Shown: one piece after another, positions 26,137 to 35,754 of the stretch
Position numbering within the stretch: the stretch's first letter is position 1
Layout of the letters: each line of letters begins with the position of its first letter
NCBI GenBank assembly: GCA_027487555.1
Contig: JAIYDI010000014.1
Location: 90,208 to 154,207 of the forward strand
Reading direction: 5' to 3'
DNA length: 64,000 bases
Origin: Hyphomicrobiales bacterium
GTDB lineage: Bacteria; Pseudomonadota; Alphaproteobacteria; Rhizobiales; Devosiaceae
Notes under the pieces: generated by a model
Told to the model about the DNA's origin: nothing
Databases searched by the model: none
The model's input: only the letters and a program-made list of their open reading frames with translations
Translations under genes and position numbers: made by a program

Positions 26137-26838
26137 ATGCTCGAGCTGGGCGAAACCGTCATCCTGCTGCACGGCCTCGCTCGCAGTTCGAGGAGCCTGC
26201 TGGGGCTGGAACTCGACCTCCGCGGGTCCGGTTATGCCACCCATGCCATCGACTACCCCTCGACACGCCTGCCCATCGCCGCGCTGGCCGGCGCCATAGC
26301 GCGCGATCTGGCCACCGAGGAGATCTGGAACGACAGTTCGCGCGTGCATTTCGTCACCCACTCGATGGGCGGCATCGTGCTGAGGCAGCTGATTGGACGC
26401 GTCCTTATGCCTGAGGAGCTTGGCGCCATCGGCCTGGTCGTCATGCTGGCGCCGCCCAACCAGGGGAGCGAAGTGGCGGACCTCACGTCGCGATGGCCGC
26501 TGTCACGCATGATCATGGGTCCGGCACTCGAAGAACTGGCGGTTTCGCGCAAGCAAGCCATCCCCGCATGGAAGCCCGACATTCCGCTTGGAATCATCGC
26601 CGGGACTGCGGGTTCGGCCTATCCGCTCGGGCAGCTCTGCCTGCCCAAGCCGCATGACGGGCGCGTGAGCGTGGACGCGACCCGTCTCCAGGGAATGCGC
26701 GATCACCTGGTTCTGCCGGCATCGCACAGCCTGATGATGCGACGGCCGGATGTGCGCCGCCAGGTGCTGCATTTCCTCGAGACCGGGTGGTTCCTCAGGT
26801 CTGCGGCGACACCGGGCGCCGGAAGAGGCCGCCCCTGA
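26137..26838 (+). CDS. Alpha/beta hydrolase, lipase-like
   Basis: A 233-residue protein with oxyanion-hole motif LLHGLARSS, nucleophile elbow THSMGG and a late histidine in ASHSLMM. It matches the small triacylglycerol lipase/PGAP1-like hydrolases with no signal peptide. It follows the EamA pair by 15 nt and may be in the same transcript. Its 3' end overlaps the convergent sitD gene by 44 nt. Confidence 0.85.
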   Translation: MLELGETVILLHGLARSSRSLLGLELDLRGSGYATHAIDYPSTRLPIAALAGAIARDLATEEIWNDSSRVHFVTHSMGGIVLRQLIGRVLMPEELGAIGLVVMLAPPNQGSEVADLTSRWPLSRMIMGPALEELAVSRKQAIPAWKPDIPLGIIAGTAGSAYPLGQLCLPKPHDGRVSVDATRLQGMRDHLVLPASHSLMMRRPDVRRQVLHFLETGWFLRSAATPGAGRGRP

Positions 26839-27643
26839 GAACCAGCGCGACGACGAAGACCGCCGCCTGTACCAGCACGATCGACGCACCTGCAGCCGCG
26901 TTGATGGCATAGGAGATCAGCGTCCCCATCACGGACGAGCCGATCGCGACCGCCGCGGAGATGGCCAGCATGGTGTCGAACCGGCGGGCCAGGAGAAACG
27001 CGGTGGCGCCCGGCGCGATCAGCATTGCCACCACGAGGATGATGCCGACGGCCTGCAGCGCCGCCACAATGGTCACTGACAGCATCGCAAGCAGCCCATA
27101 ATGCAGCAGCGGCACTCTCAGGCCGATGGCGCGCGCATGTTGCGGATCGAAGGCATAGAGCAGGAAGTCGCGCCGCTTTGCGACAACGATCCCCAGCGTG
27201 ATCAGGGCGATCAGCGCGGTTTCCCCGACATCGGACCAGCTGACCCCAAGCATGTCGCCAAACAGGATATGGTTGAGGTGCTGGTCGGTCTCGATGCGCG
27301 AGTAGAGCACGAGCCCGAAAGCGAACATGCCGGTGAAGACAATGCCCATGGCCGTGTCTTCCTTGATGCGGCTGTTGTCCTTCAGGTAGCCGGTGCCCAC
27401 GGCCGACAGCAGTCCGGCAATGAACGCGCCGACCGCGAGCGGCAAGCCCACCAGGTAGGCGAGAACAATACCCGGCAACACGGCGTGCGAGATCGCGTCG
27501 CCCATCAAAGACCAGCCCTTGAGCACCAGAAAGCACGACAGAACCGACGATACGGCCCCCACGAGCACCGCGACCAGCAGCGCGCGCTGCATGAACTCGT
27601 AGGTGAACGGTTCGATGAAGAACGCGTGGAGGGCGTCCATCAC
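26795..27643 (-). CDS. sitD: Manganese/iron ABC transporter permease SitD
   Basis: A 282-residue membrane protein of the ABC-3 (ZnuB/MntB) family with about eight helices; GDAISHAVLPG and GIILVVAMLIAPGATAFLL are typical. It pairs with SitC to form the translocation pore. It is the last gene of sitABCD; its start overlaps the sitC stop by 4 nt. Confidence 0.92.
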   Translation of the reverse strand: MMDALHAFFIEPFTYEFMQRALLVAVLVGAVSSVLSCFLVLKGWSLMGDAISHAVLPGIVLAYLVGLPLAVGAFIAGLLSAVGTGYLKDNSRIKEDTAMGIVFTGMFAFGLVLYSRIETDQHLNHILFGDMLGVSWSDVGETALIALITLGIVVAKRRDFLLYAFDPQHARAIGLRVPLLHYGLLAMLSVTIVAALQAVGIILVVAMLIAPGATAFLLARRFDTMLAISAAVAIGSSVMGTLISYAINAAAGASIVLVQAAVFVVALVLRGGLFRRPVSPQT

Positions 27644-28500
27644 GATGGCCTCGCCTCAGCAAGCGCACGGCGCCGCGCTGCGAGCCGCCCGTGCTTTGGC
27701 GCAAAGAAGAACGCCATCAGGAACAACAGGGTCTGCAAGGAGACGATGACGCCGCCCGTCGCTCCATCGAGGAAGAAGCTGATATAGGCGCCCGTCGCGG
27801 CGGTCCCCGCCCCGATCAGCACAGCGGCGATCAGCAGCGTGCGGAAGCGGTCGGTGAGCAGATAGGCTGTGGCGCCGGGCGTCACCACCATCGCGATGAC
27901 AAGGATGGCCCCGACTGTTTGCAGCGCCGCGACGATGCTGCCGGCGAGCAGCGCGAAGAACAGGATCTGCAAGGGCCGCGGCCTTATACCGACGCTGCGG
28001 GCGTGGTTCTCGTCGAAGAACACCAGCAGCAGGTCCTTCCACTTCAGCACGAGGATCGCGAGCGTAATGGCGGCGATCACCACGATTTGCACGACATCCT
28101 CGTCGGAGATGCCAAGGATATTGCCCATCACGATGGCCTGCACATCCACCGAAGTGGGGTTGAGCGAGACGATCAGCAGTCCGAGCGCGAAGAAGGATGT
28201 GAAGATGATGCCGATGACCGCGTCCTCGCGCAGGCGCGACCTGGCCCGGACGATGACCATTGCGGCCGCGGCGAGTCCGCCCGCAACGAATGCACCCAGG
28301 GAATAGGGCAGGCCGAGCAGATAGGCTGTCGCAACCCCCGGCACGACGGCATGCCCCAGCGCGTCGCCGATCAGCGACCAGCCCTTCAGCATCAGGAAGG
28401 CCGACAGAAACGCGCAGACACCGCCAACAAGCGCCGAAACCCAGATCGCCTTGGTCATGTAGTCATAGCTGAACGGAACGAGCAGTTCGGCCAACATCAC
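27640..28500 (-). CDS. sitC: Manganese/iron ABC transporter permease SitC
   Basis: A 286-residue ABC-3 family permease, paralogous to SitD ([29 protein letters not shown]). It overlaps sitB upstream by 4 nt and sitD downstream by 4 nt, so the operon is translationally coupled throughout. Confidence 0.92.
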   Translation of the reverse strand: MMLAELLVPFSYDYMTKAIWVSALVGGVCAFLSAFLMLKGWSLIGDALGHAVVPGVATAYLLGLPYSLGAFVAGGLAAAAMVIVRARSRLREDAVIGIIFTSFFALGLLIVSLNPTSVDVQAIVMGNILGISDEDVVQIVVIAAITLAILVLKWKDLLLVFFDENHARSVGIRPRPLQILFFALLAGSIVAALQTVGAILVIAMVVTPGATAYLLTDRFRTLLIAAVLIGAGTAATGAYISFFLDGATGGVIVSLQTLLFLMAFFFAPKHGRLAARRRALAEARPS

Positions 28501-29396
28501 TCGGACCCCCGGCGCTGGCTGGGCAGGGCAGGCTTGCCGCCATCGCCCTCGCCGTAGAACACCACCGGACGCTCGTCATCGGTGAGCACTGTCACCCGCC
28601 GCGCGTCTGTATCGTCGTGCAGGTCGTCCCCTGCGAGATGAAAATGCCTGAGCACGCCGCCGAATGCCCGTTCCAGATTGGCCTGGGTGAAGACCTCCGC
28701 GGTCGGGCCTGCGGCGAGAACCGTGCGGTTCACCAGCACCACCTGATCGCAGAAATCCGGAACGCTGCCGAGATTGTGGGTGGAGACCAGCATCAGTTGC
28801 CCCTGGGCCCGCAACTCGCGCATCAAATCGATGATGGCGTTCTCCGTCTGCACATCGACGCCTGTGAAGGGCTCGTCCAGCAGGATGATGCTGCCCTCCT
28901 GTGTCAGCGCGCGGGCAAGGAACACACGCTTTTTCTGCCCTCCCGACAATTCGCCGATCTGCCGCTTGCGAAAATCCGCCATGCCGACCCGCGACAGCGA
29001 CTGTGTGACGAGTTCGCGGTCCCGTGCCGACGGAATGCGGAAGAACCCCATGCGGCCCTGCCGGCCCATCATCACCACGTCTTCGACGAGTACGGGGAAG
29101 TTCCAGTCAACCTCCTCGGCCTGCGGCACATAGGCGATGATGTTGCGCCTGAGCGCCTCCTCGACCCTGAGCCCCGCGACCCGCACGTCCCCCGAAGCCG
29201 GGCGGACAAATCCCATGATCGATTTGAACAGCGTCGACTTGCCGCTGCCGTTCACCCCGACGAGACCAGCAATCGTGCCACCCGCGAGGCTGAAGCTCGC
29301 ATCCCGCAGCGCAACATTGCCATTGGGATAGGCGACGGTGACCCCACGCACATCAAGGCTGAGTGCGGCGCCAGGCGGCAACGCGGCACGCCTCAT
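28497..29396 (-). CDS. sitB: Manganese/iron ABC transporter ATP-binding protein SitB
   Basis: A 299-residue ATPase with Walker [11 protein letters not shown]-loop [10 protein letters not shown] (typical of Mn/Zn importers), signature LSGGQKKR, Walker [13 protein letters not shown] and H-loop STHN. A C-terminal extension of about 50 charged residues follows the ATPase core. ATG 29396 overlaps the sitA stop in ATGA. Confidence 0.93.
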   Translation of the reverse strand: MRRAALPPGAALSLDVRGVTVAYPNGNVALRDASFSLAGGTIAGLVGVNGSGKSTLFKSIMGFVRPASGDVRVAGLRVEEALRRNIIAYVPQAEEVDWNFPVLVEDVVMMGRQGRMGFFRIPSARDRELVTQSLSRVGMADFRKRQIGELSGGQKKRVFLARALTQEGSIILLDEPFTGVDVQTENAIIDLMRELRAQGQLMLVSTHNLGSVPDFCDQVVLVNRTVLAAGPTAEVFTQANLERAFGGVLRHFHLAGDDLHDDTDARRVTVLTDDERPVVFYGEGDGGKPALPSQRRGSE

Positions 29397-30298
29397 GTGC
29401 CGAACCCCCTGGCGATCGTATCCACCGTGACCTCGAGCAGCTTGAGGAAGGTCGGCGTCGGGCCATCCGGCCCACTGAGGGAATCCACATAGAGCACCCC
29501 GCCATAGGCGGCGCCCGTCTCCTTGGCCACCTGTCGCGCCGGCTTGTCGGAAATGGTGCTCTCCGAAAACACGACCGGAATCCTGTTGGCCCGCACCGCC
29601 TCGATGACCCGGCGGACCTGCTGCGGCGTGCCCTGCTGGTCGGCATTGATCGGCCAGAGATAGAGTTCCTTGAAGCCGAAATCCCGGCACAGGTAGCTGA
29701 AGGCGCCCTCGCTGGTGACGAGCCAGCGCTGTTCCTCGGGGATCTGCGCCAGGCGGGCACGCAACGGCGCATCGAGCGCGCGGATCTGGTCCGAATAGGC
29801 GGCGGCATTGGCGGTGTAGGTGTCCGCATTGGCGGGGTCGAGCCCGACCAGGGCCTTGCGGATATTCTCCACATAGATCAGCGCGTTGGAGGGCGACATC
29901 CAGGCATGCGGGTTGGGCTTGCCGGCATAGGGCCCGTCGCCGATGCCGATGGGCTCGATCCCATCGGTGACGACGACCTGCGGAACGTCCCTGACATTCT
30001 GGAAGAATTTCTCGAACCAGCGCTCGAGATTGAGGCCGTTCCACAGGACAAGGTTGGCGCCCTGCGTTTTCACCACATCCCGGGGGCCGGGCTGGAAATT
30101 GTGGATTTCCGCCCCGGGCTCGGTGATGGATTCCACCACCGCGGCATCGCCTGCGACGTTGCGCGCAATGTCGGCAATGATGGTGAAGGTGGTCAGCACC
30201 TTGAACGTGCCGGCAGCCCGAACGGGGTAGTATGGCAGGGCGACGGCACCCGCCGCCGAGGCCAGCATGAGGGACGTTAGGCGACGCCGGGTGATCAT
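29393..30298 (-). CDS. sitA: Manganese/iron-binding periplasmic protein SitA
   Basis: A 301-residue cluster A-I metal-binding protein that delivers divalent metal to SitCD. The N-terminus has a twin-arginine-like RRR start and hydrophobic signal to about residue 28. The four expected ligands are visible: His66 (EIHNFQP), His131 (NPHAWM), Glu197 (SEGAF) and Asp272 (YVDSLS). The His-His-Glu-Asp set, and the absence of a histidine-rich loop, point to manganese or iron rather than zinc. It is first in the operon, behind a Fur/Mur-like box. Confidence 0.94.
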   Translation of the reverse strand: MITRRRLTSLMLASAAGAVALPYYPVRAAGTFKVLTTFTIIADIARNVAGDAAVVESITEPGAEIHNFQPGPRDVVKTQGANLVLWNGLNLERWFEKFFQNVRDVPQVVVTDGIEPIGIGDGPYAGKPNPHAWMSPSNALIYVENIRKALVGLDPANADTYTANAAAYSDQIRALDAPLRARLAQIPEEQRWLVTSEGAFSYLCRDFGFKELYLWPINADQQGTPQQVRRVIEAVRANRIPVVFSESTISDKPARQVAKETGAAYGGVLYVDSLSGPDGPTPTFLKLLEVTVDTIARGFGT

Positions 30299-30318
30299 CG
30301 ACCATACACCTGCTTTTT

Positions 30319-30360
30319 GCGAATGGTTCTTATTAGCGGCGCAAATATGTGTCCTGTCAA
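30319..30360 (-). promoter_or_regulatory. sitA promoter with 19-bp Fur/Mur-like operator
   Basis: The operator at 30319-30337 is GCGAAT-N7-ATTAGC, the GCNAAT...ATTNGC form used by alphaproteobacterial Mur (Fur-family manganese regulator). On the minus strand a consensus -35 TTGACA (30355-30360) is followed after 19 bp by TAATAA (30330-30335), which lies inside the operator. Metal-bound Mur would block the promoter. Confidence 0.65.
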
Positions 30361-30432
30361 CTCTTCAGGCAAGGCATTGATCAGCCTGACACTTTGCCGC
30401 ACTCTGAAACTGGGACTGGAGGAACGTGACTC

Positions 30433-31821
30433 ATGGCCGGCTTTCGCCTGATTGATGCTGTTTTGCCGGAATTCGGCATACCCGCGACGCGCCCCGAATT
30501 GCCGCGCGAACTCTATCGGCAACGCCTCATCGCGTTGGGCAAGGCGCGGCGAGCGGCCGGATTGGATGCGCTGGTGATCTTCGCCGACCGCGAGCACAGC
30601 GCCAACCTCGCTTATGTCACCGGCTTCGATCCGCGCTTCGAAGAAGCGCTGATGGTGATTACGCCGGATTCGACGCCGACGATCCTCGCCGGGCCGGAAA
30701 ACCTCGGCCGCGCCGTCAATTGCGCCATCGAGGTCGAGGCTCGGCTCTATCCGCCCTTCGGCCTGCTCGGGCAGGATCGCACCAATACACCCGCTCTCGA
30801 GGAGGTGCTGCGCAATGCGGGCCTTCGCGCAAACCAGCGCATCGGCGTTTTGGGCTGGAAGTATTTCGGCGCCTTCGAGGCGGCAAAGCCCGAGGCATGG
30901 CTGGAGATTCCGTCCTACATCGCCGATACGCTGCGCAAGATCGTCGGGCCCGATGGCCGCGTCATCAATGCCAATGCGCTGATGATGCATGCGGTGACCG
31001 GACTGCGCGCCGTCAACGAGATCATCCAGATCGCGCAGTTCGAGTTCGGCGCTGTGGCGGTATCCGAGGCGGTCAAGGCCATAATCAAGGGTGTCGCGCC
31101 GGGAAAGAGCGGCTTCGAGGTCGTGGGAGGGGCAGGGCTCGGCGTCTTGCCGCATTCGTGCCATACCATGTTCTCGTCCGGGCCCGATCTGGTTGGACTC
31201 AACAGCGCGACGCACCGCCGACTCGAACCGGGCGACCCGATGACCACGGCAGTCGGCTATGTTGGCGGCCTCTCGAGCCGCATGGGCTGGCTCGCCCATG
31301 ATCCGAGCGATCTGCCCGCCAATGCGCGCGACTATGTCGAGCGGCTCGCCGGGCCGTATTTCCTCTGTGCCGCCGAATGGTACGAGACCATCGGAATAGG
31401 CGTTGCCGGCGGCACCATGGATGCCATTGCCCGCCGGCATCTGGGTGCGCCCTTCTTCAATCTCGTCCTCAACCCCGGCCATCTGATTCATCTCGACGAA
31501 TGGATGAATACTCAGGTGTATCCGGGGTCGTCGGAGCCCTTCCTCTCGGGGCAGGCGGTGCAGATCGATATTATTCCGGCTGCCGGCCCGCCCTACTTTG
31601 GTGCCAATATCGAGGACGGCATCGCGCTGCTCGACGACGCGGGACGGGCGGCGCTCAAGGGCGACTTCCCCGAGGTGTGGGGCCGCATAGAGGCGCGCCG
31701 TGCCTTCATGGCCGACGTACTCGGCATCACGCTCGAGCCCGAGGTGCTGCCGCTCTCGAACCTCGCCGGCGCCATGCCGCCCTTCTGGCTCGAACCGGGC
31801 CGCATCCTCGCCCGCCAATGA
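30433..31821 (+). CDS. M24-fold creatinase/aminopeptidase P-like protein
   Basis: A 462-residue protein with a creatinase-type N-terminal domain (about 25-170; YVTGFDPRFEEAL) and a pita-bread C-terminal domain (about 185-420). By eye, the two aspartates expected in a metallo-M24 enzyme (VDAG and DITR) are replaced in GDPMTTAVGYVGGLSSRMGW. The penultimate glutamate (EPG) reads IPAAG, whereas the histidine (GHLIHLDE) and final glutamate (NIEDGI) remain. It may therefore be metal-independent like creatinase, or have a different function. GGAGG precedes the ATG. It is divergent from sitABCD. Confidence 0.8.
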   Translation: MAGFRLIDAVLPEFGIPATRPELPRELYRQRLIALGKARRAAGLDALVIFADREHSANLAYVTGFDPRFEEALMVITPDSTPTILAGPENLGRAVNCAIEVEARLYPPFGLLGQDRTNTPALEEVLRNAGLRANQRIGVLGWKYFGAFEAAKPEAWLEIPSYIADTLRKIVGPDGRVINANALMMHAVTGLRAVNEIIQIAQFEFGAVAVSEAVKAIIKGVAPGKSGFEVVGGAGLGVLPHSCHTMFSSGPDLVGLNSATHRRLEPGDPMTTAVGYVGGLSSRMGWLAHDPSDLPANARDYVERLAGPYFLCAAEWYETIGIGVAGGTMDAIARRHLGAPFFNLVLNPGHLIHLDEWMNTQVYPGSSEPFLSGQAVQIDIIPAAGPPYFGANIEDGIALLDDAGRAALKGDFPEVWGRIEARRAFMADVLGITLEPEVLPLSNLAGAMPPFWLEPGRILARQ

Positions 31822-32007
31822 GGCCAATCCCCTTGCCAAGCTGGCCTGACGCGATTATTTCTTGCAGCATCGACATTTGGCTGACGTAAGGCCGTATGCC
31901 ACCGCTCCCGGTCAGGCGCACGTTCAATTGGCTCCAAACATCGACTGACCGGACAGGATGATCTTCTTCATTTTGTCCACGACGCAAAACTCGAAGAAGG
32001 TATTCCC

Positions 32008-32217
32008 ATGCAAAAGGGCACCGTCAAGTTCTACAATGATCAGAAGGGCTATGGCTTCATTCAGCCGGACGCTGGTGGCAAGGACGTGTTCGTGCACGCC
32101 ACTGCCCTGCAGCGCTCGGGCCTGACTGGCCTGACCGAAGGCCAGAAGGTCTCGTTCGAGACCGGCGAAGACCGTCGCACCGGCAAGGTTGCCGTCACGA
32201 CGATCGAAGCTGCCTGA
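32008..32217 (+). CDS. Cold-shock protein, CspA family
   Basis: A 69-residue OB-fold single-stranded nucleic acid-binding protein. RNP1 is KGYGFIQP and RNP2 is VFVHATAL. The length is standard. It stands alone, with GAAGAAGG as ribosome binding site and a strong terminator, so it is monocistronic. The 186-nt upstream gap would hold its promoter and leader. Confidence 0.97.
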   Translation: MQKGTVKFYNDQKGYGFIQPDAGGKDVFVHATALQRSGLTGLTEGQKVSFETGEDRRTGKVAVTTIEAA

Positions 32218-32236
32218 TCGTTTCAGGATTGAATGG

Positions 32237-32274
32237 GAAAAGGCCGGCTCGTTGAGCCGGCCTTTTCTTTTGGC
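32237..32274 (+). terminator. Rho-independent terminator after the cold-shock gene
   Basis: A 13-bp stem (AAAAGGCCGGCT paired with AGCCGGCCTTTT) around a CGTTG loop is followed by CTTTT. It is one of the strongest terminators in the window. Confidence 0.92.
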
Positions 32275-32437
32275 GCTTGTTCCACGGCTGTCGGGTGCTT
32301 CGGGTGCCCATGACCATGCGTGCTCCTCGGCGATCCCGGTAAGGGCCGCGTCCGCGACGTCGCCGCCAGCGCCGAGGTCGGCCCCGGCGGATGCTCCCCC
32401 GCTGGAAACGCAACGCAGAATGGCTTATCTCCGGGCC

Positions 32438-33436
32438 ATGAGCCTTTCCCTTGCCGAGGCGCGCCGCTTTGCCGTGGCGCCGATGATCGACTGGACCGAT
32501 CGCCATTGCCGGTTTTTCCACCGGCAATTGACGAAACACGCGCTGCTGTTCACCGAAATGGTGGTGGATCAGGCGATCATCCATGGCCCGCGCGAACGGT
32601 TGTTGGGCTTCTCGGATGCCGAGCACCCCGTGGCGGTGCAACTGGGCGGGTCGGACCCGAAGTTGCTCGCCGAGGCGACGCGGATCGCAACGGGGTTCGG
32701 CTATGATGAGATCAACCTCAATGTCGGCTGCCCGTCGGACCGCGTGCAATCGGGTAGGTTCGGCGCTTGCCTCATGGCCGAACCGGCGCTGGTGGCCGAG
32801 TGCGTGCGCGCCATGCGGGAGGCGACCGACCTGCCGGTGACGGTGAAGTGCCGCATCGGCATCGACGACCAGGATACCGAGGAAAGCCTCGATCGCTTCG
32901 CCGACCATATGGTCGGGGCAGGGGTGGCGGCGCTTTATGTCCATGCCCGCAAGGCCTGGCTCAAGGGCCTGAGCCCCAAGGAAAACCGCACCATACCGCC
33001 GCTCGATTATCCGCGGGTCCACCGCCTCGCCCAGCGCCTTGCGCCCCTGCCGATGGTCATCAATGGCGGTATCCTCAGCCTCGACGACGCCGAAACCCAT
33101 CTCGGGCACATGCATGGGGTGATGCTTGGTCGCGCCGCCTACCAGGAGCCGATGCTCTTGGCCGAGGTGGATCGGCGGCTGTTCGGAGATACCGCCCCGG
33201 CCGTGACGTTCAACCGCGTCATCGACGCGATGATCGCCTATGCGGAGGCCGAGTGTGCCAGGGGCACGCGGGTCAACGCCATCACGCGCCACATGCTCGG
33301 GCTCGCCAATGGCCGGCCCGGCGCGCGGAGTTTTCGCCAGATTCTGAGCGTCGATGCGGCCAAGCGCGGCGCCGGCCCCGAGGTGATCGAACTGGCGCGG
33401 CAGGCGCTGGTGACGGCGGACCGAGGCGCGGCGTAG
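32438..33436 (+). CDS. dusA: tRNA-dihydrouridine synthase A
   Basis: A 332-residue flavoenzyme that reduces uridines in the tRNA D-loop. The FMN-binding TIM barrel begins with VAPMIDWTDRHCR and has the catalytic cysteine in NVGCPS. The DusA-specific insertion HARKAWLKGLSPKENR is present. The start may be ATG 32438 (MSLSLAEA) or ATG 32420, six codons upstream; neither has a strong ribosome binding site. Confidence 0.94.
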   Translation: MSLSLAEARRFAVAPMIDWTDRHCRFFHRQLTKHALLFTEMVVDQAIIHGPRERLLGFSDAEHPVAVQLGGSDPKLLAEATRIATGFGYDEINLNVGCPSDRVQSGRFGACLMAEPALVAECVRAMREATDLPVTVKCRIGIDDQDTEESLDRFADHMVGAGVAALYVHARKAWLKGLSPKENRTIPPLDYPRVHRLAQRLAPLPMVINGGILSLDDAETHLGHMHGVMLGRAAYQEPMLLAEVDRRLFGDTAPAVTFNRVIDAMIAYAEAECARGTRVNAITRHMLGLANGRPGARSFRQILSVDAAKRGAGPEVIELARQALVTADRGAA

Positions 33437-33454
33437 GCGATACGCCGAGAGTAA

Positions 33455-33527
33455 CCTCATGGTGAGCTTGTCGAACCACGAGGGTACTTGGGCGCGATGT
33501 CACGCCTCGTCCTTCGACAGGCTCAGG
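33455..33527. repeat. Palindromic CCTCATGGTGAGC / CTTCGACAGGCTCAGG element, copy 1
   Basis: CCTCATGGTGAGCTTGTCGA at 33455-33474 and its continuation to 33483 are largely complementary to the block at 33505-33527 (CCTCGTCCTTCGACAGGCTC and on). This is a very common intergenic palindrome in proteobacteria. A related copy lies at 40746-40860. Confidence 0.8.
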
Positions 33528-33553
33528 CTACTGGTAGTCCAAAGGCTTGCCCC

Positions 33554-34054
33554 TCACCCCTTCGCACTCCAGAAATCCGCCTGCAGCTGCGCGGCTTCCT
33601 CGGCCAGCAATGGCCCCACGACTTCCGTCGGGCGCTGGCCGGCTTCGAACACGACATGGCAGGGCAGGTCGAGCGTTGGGTTCTCGTCATGCGCGCCAGT
33701 CTGGGCCTTCAGGTCTCTTTCCGTCTGCCCGAACACCACGCGGCCGATGCCGGCCCAATAGATGGCGCCCGAACACATCGCGCAGGGCTCTGCCGAGGTA
33801 TAGAGGGTGCAGGTCTGCAATTCCTCGAGGCTGAGGTTCCTCGCAGCCCAGGAGGCGAGGAGCTTTTCGGCATGGGCGGTCCGGTCATGGCCTTCGGAGC
33901 TGAAGCCATTGCCCTGTTCGCGGATGACATTGCCGTCTTTGTCGGCCAGCAGCGAACCGAAGGGATGGTCGCCCGCCTCGCGGGAACGCCGCGCGACGTC
34001 GAAGGATTGGCGCAGCAGTGCCTCGTCATAGGACCGTAGATTGGTTGCAGTCAT
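33554..34054 (-). CDS. Nucleoside/tRNA-type deaminase (CDA fold)
   Basis: A 166-residue zinc-dependent deaminase. The zinc and proton-shuttle residues are in AHAEK and SAEPCAMCSGA. The length and the FGQTERDL segment match the nucleoside deaminase family that includes guanine deaminase, not TadA, so the substrate may be a free base or nucleoside. It lies on the minus strand together with the two genes beyond it, but 50 nt apart. Confidence 0.87.
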   Translation of the reverse strand: MTATNLRSYDEALLRQSFDVARRSREAGDHPFGSLLADKDGNVIREQGNGFSSEGHDRTAHAEKLLASWAARNLSLEELQTCTLYTSAEPCAMCSGAIYWAGIGRVVFGQTERDLKAQTGAHDENPTLDLPCHVVFEAGQRPTEVVGPLLAEEAAQLQADFWSAKG

Positions 34055-34104
34055 CGGGCGCCCCGTTAGGTTTCGCCCGATAATGCATGGCGGCTTGCCG
34101 CTTG

Positions 34105-34791
34105 TCAGTTGCTGAGTTCGAGCGCGTTGCCGGTCACCGCATAGCGGGTGAGCGTCGACAGGAAGGTCATGCCGAGCAGGCTGGTATCGAGCGCACCTTT
34201 TTCCGCAACGAATGCCCGCACATTGTGCCGCACGATGCCCCCGACATCGATCTCGTCGAGCGTCACCAGCGCGGCGCGGCCTGTGCCGTTTGCCGTCGAG
34301 ACCTTCACCGAATAGGAGAGCACTTCAGGCGAGAGACCAATCAGCTTGGCGTCCGCCTGGGTCAGCACCACCGCGCTCGCTCCGGTGTCGAAGATCGTAT
34401 GGACCTCGGCGCCATTGATGCGCGCATTGATCTTGAAGTGCCCATCAAAGCCCGACCGAAAGCTGACGGTGCCCGCCTCGCCCAGGATCTGCGGGGTACC
34501 GGGCACGAGCTCGCCATACACCCGGCTCGCCACATCGGACAGGTCGTCGCGATAGGCATAGCCGACAAGGGCGATGACGAACACGGCGGCCCAGGCGAAC
34601 AGATTGCCCACCAGCTCCTTCGCCTTGTAGCTGCGCGAAAACAGGCCGCCCGCGACAATGACAAGGATGATGACCAGCGGCACCAGTTGCCCGAACTGTT
34701 GCTCGGTCAGCCCGACCATGCTGCCCGCATCCGAGCTGATCAGCAGCGCGAGGCCAATGGCGATGACGATGGCAAAACCGATGAACAGCAT
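34105..34791 (-). CDS. Retropepsin-like aspartic protease (TIGR02281 family)
   Basis: A 228-residue membrane-anchored protein. Three hydrophobic helices occur at about 2-20, 37-50 and 63-80, followed by an aspartic protease domain with catalytic motif FDTGASAVVL and the downstream LLGMTFL flap-region signature. The active form is likely a dimer with its catalytic domain in the periplasm. GAGGG lies just before the ATG. The substrate is unknown. Confidence 0.88.
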   Translation of the reverse strand: MLFIGFAIVIAIGLALLISSDAGSMVGLTEQQFGQLVPLVIILVIVAGGLFSRSYKAKELVGNLFAWAAVFVIALVGYAYRDDLSDVASRVYGELVPGTPQILGEAGTVSFRSGFDGHFKINARINGAEVHTIFDTGASAVVLTQADAKLIGLSPEVLSYSVKVSTANGTGRAALVTLDEIDVGGIVRHNVRAFVAEKGALDTSLLGMTFLSTLTRYAVTGNALELSN

Positions 34792-34859
34792 GACTTACCC
34801 TCAGCGCTCTGCTGCAGAGAATGGGAACAAGGTGGCCAAATTCAAGCGCCCATCGGGTC

Positions 34860-35639
34860 TCATGCGAAGATCGACAGCATGACGAGTACGCCCACCTCGA
34901 TCAACGCCTGCACCGCGCCGATCAGATCACCCGTCTGTCCGCCAACCAGACGCTGGCAAAGCCGGCTCCAGCCCCATGCGATCAGCGCCGCGACAACAAG
35001 CGCGACGATGATCGCCACGAGGGACGTGAAAGGCCCCGCGACGACGAGTGCCAGCAGCGCCGACAGCCCCGCGCCAAAGACCAGTGGCCGCGCCTGCACG
35101 CGGCCCGCGCCGGCCGACGCGCCGTCGCGCCGCGCCGGGGGCAGGGCGTGGCTCAGCCATAGCGCGGCTGGCCGCGCGATCAGGGTCGCGGCGAGCCATA
35201 TCGCGCCCGCAGCGATGACATTGCCTGCGGCAATTTCGGCAAAGGCCCCGACCCGGACGATGATGTAGAGCGCCAGCGCCGCGACACCATAGGTGCCGTG
35301 CCGGCTGTCCTTCATGATCTCGAGGCGGCGCTCCGGCGTGGTGCCGCCGGCCAGGCCATCGGCCGCATCCGCAATCGCGTCGTCCGCCATGCCGCCTGTG
35401 ACCGCGATCATCGCCGCGACACCGACCGCTGCCGCGACGATGCCGGGCACATGCAGCAGGTGGAGGGCTATGGCGAGCAGCACGGGCCCGATGCCGATCA
35501 CGAGGCCCGCGAGCGGCAGTGCATATGCGATGCGGTTGAGGTCGGGGGGCTCGAACGGCCTTCCGCCGGTCGGCAGCCGCGAATAGAATCGCAACGCCAA
35601 TATCAGGTCGTCCGCGAAACTCGCACGCTTCTCCGGCAT
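34860..35639 (-). CDS. cobS: Adenosylcobinamide-GDP ribazoletransferase
   Basis: A 259-residue integral membrane enzyme that joins adenosylcobinamide-GDP and alpha-ribazole in the last stage of vitamin B12 synthesis. FYSRLPTGG near the N-terminus and DDAIADAADGLAGG with KDSRHGTYG are diagnostic. ATG 35639 (MPEKRAS) is chosen; the frame runs far upstream but over cobT antisense. It is divergent from cobT across 115 bp that contain no cobalamin riboswitch. Confidence 0.94.
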   Translation of the reverse strand: MPEKRASFADDLILALRFYSRLPTGGRPFEPPDLNRIAYALPLAGLVIGIGPVLLAIALHLLHVPGIVAAAVGVAAMIAVTGGMADDAIADAADGLAGGTTPERRLEIMKDSRHGTYGVAALALYIIVRVGAFAEIAAGNVIAAGAIWLAATLIARPAALWLSHALPPARRDGASAGAGRVQARPLVFGAGLSALLALVVAGPFTSLVAIIVALVVAALIAWGWSRLCQRLVGGQTGDLIGAVQALIEVGVLVMLSIFA

Positions 35640-35754
35640 CAGCCCATCCTGTCGCCGCCGATCCGGCCCGGCCTCGGTCGCGTTCAATTGCAAAAGCCGG
35701 CCAGTTGCTCCACAAGCCCGCTTACCATCCCTAGCCCCGGAGTCGCTACGCGAA

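Noticed and set aside
35640..35754. Possible cobalamin riboswitch between cobS and cobT
   Set aside because: The gap is only 115 bp and lacks the B12-box; too short for two divergent riboswitches.
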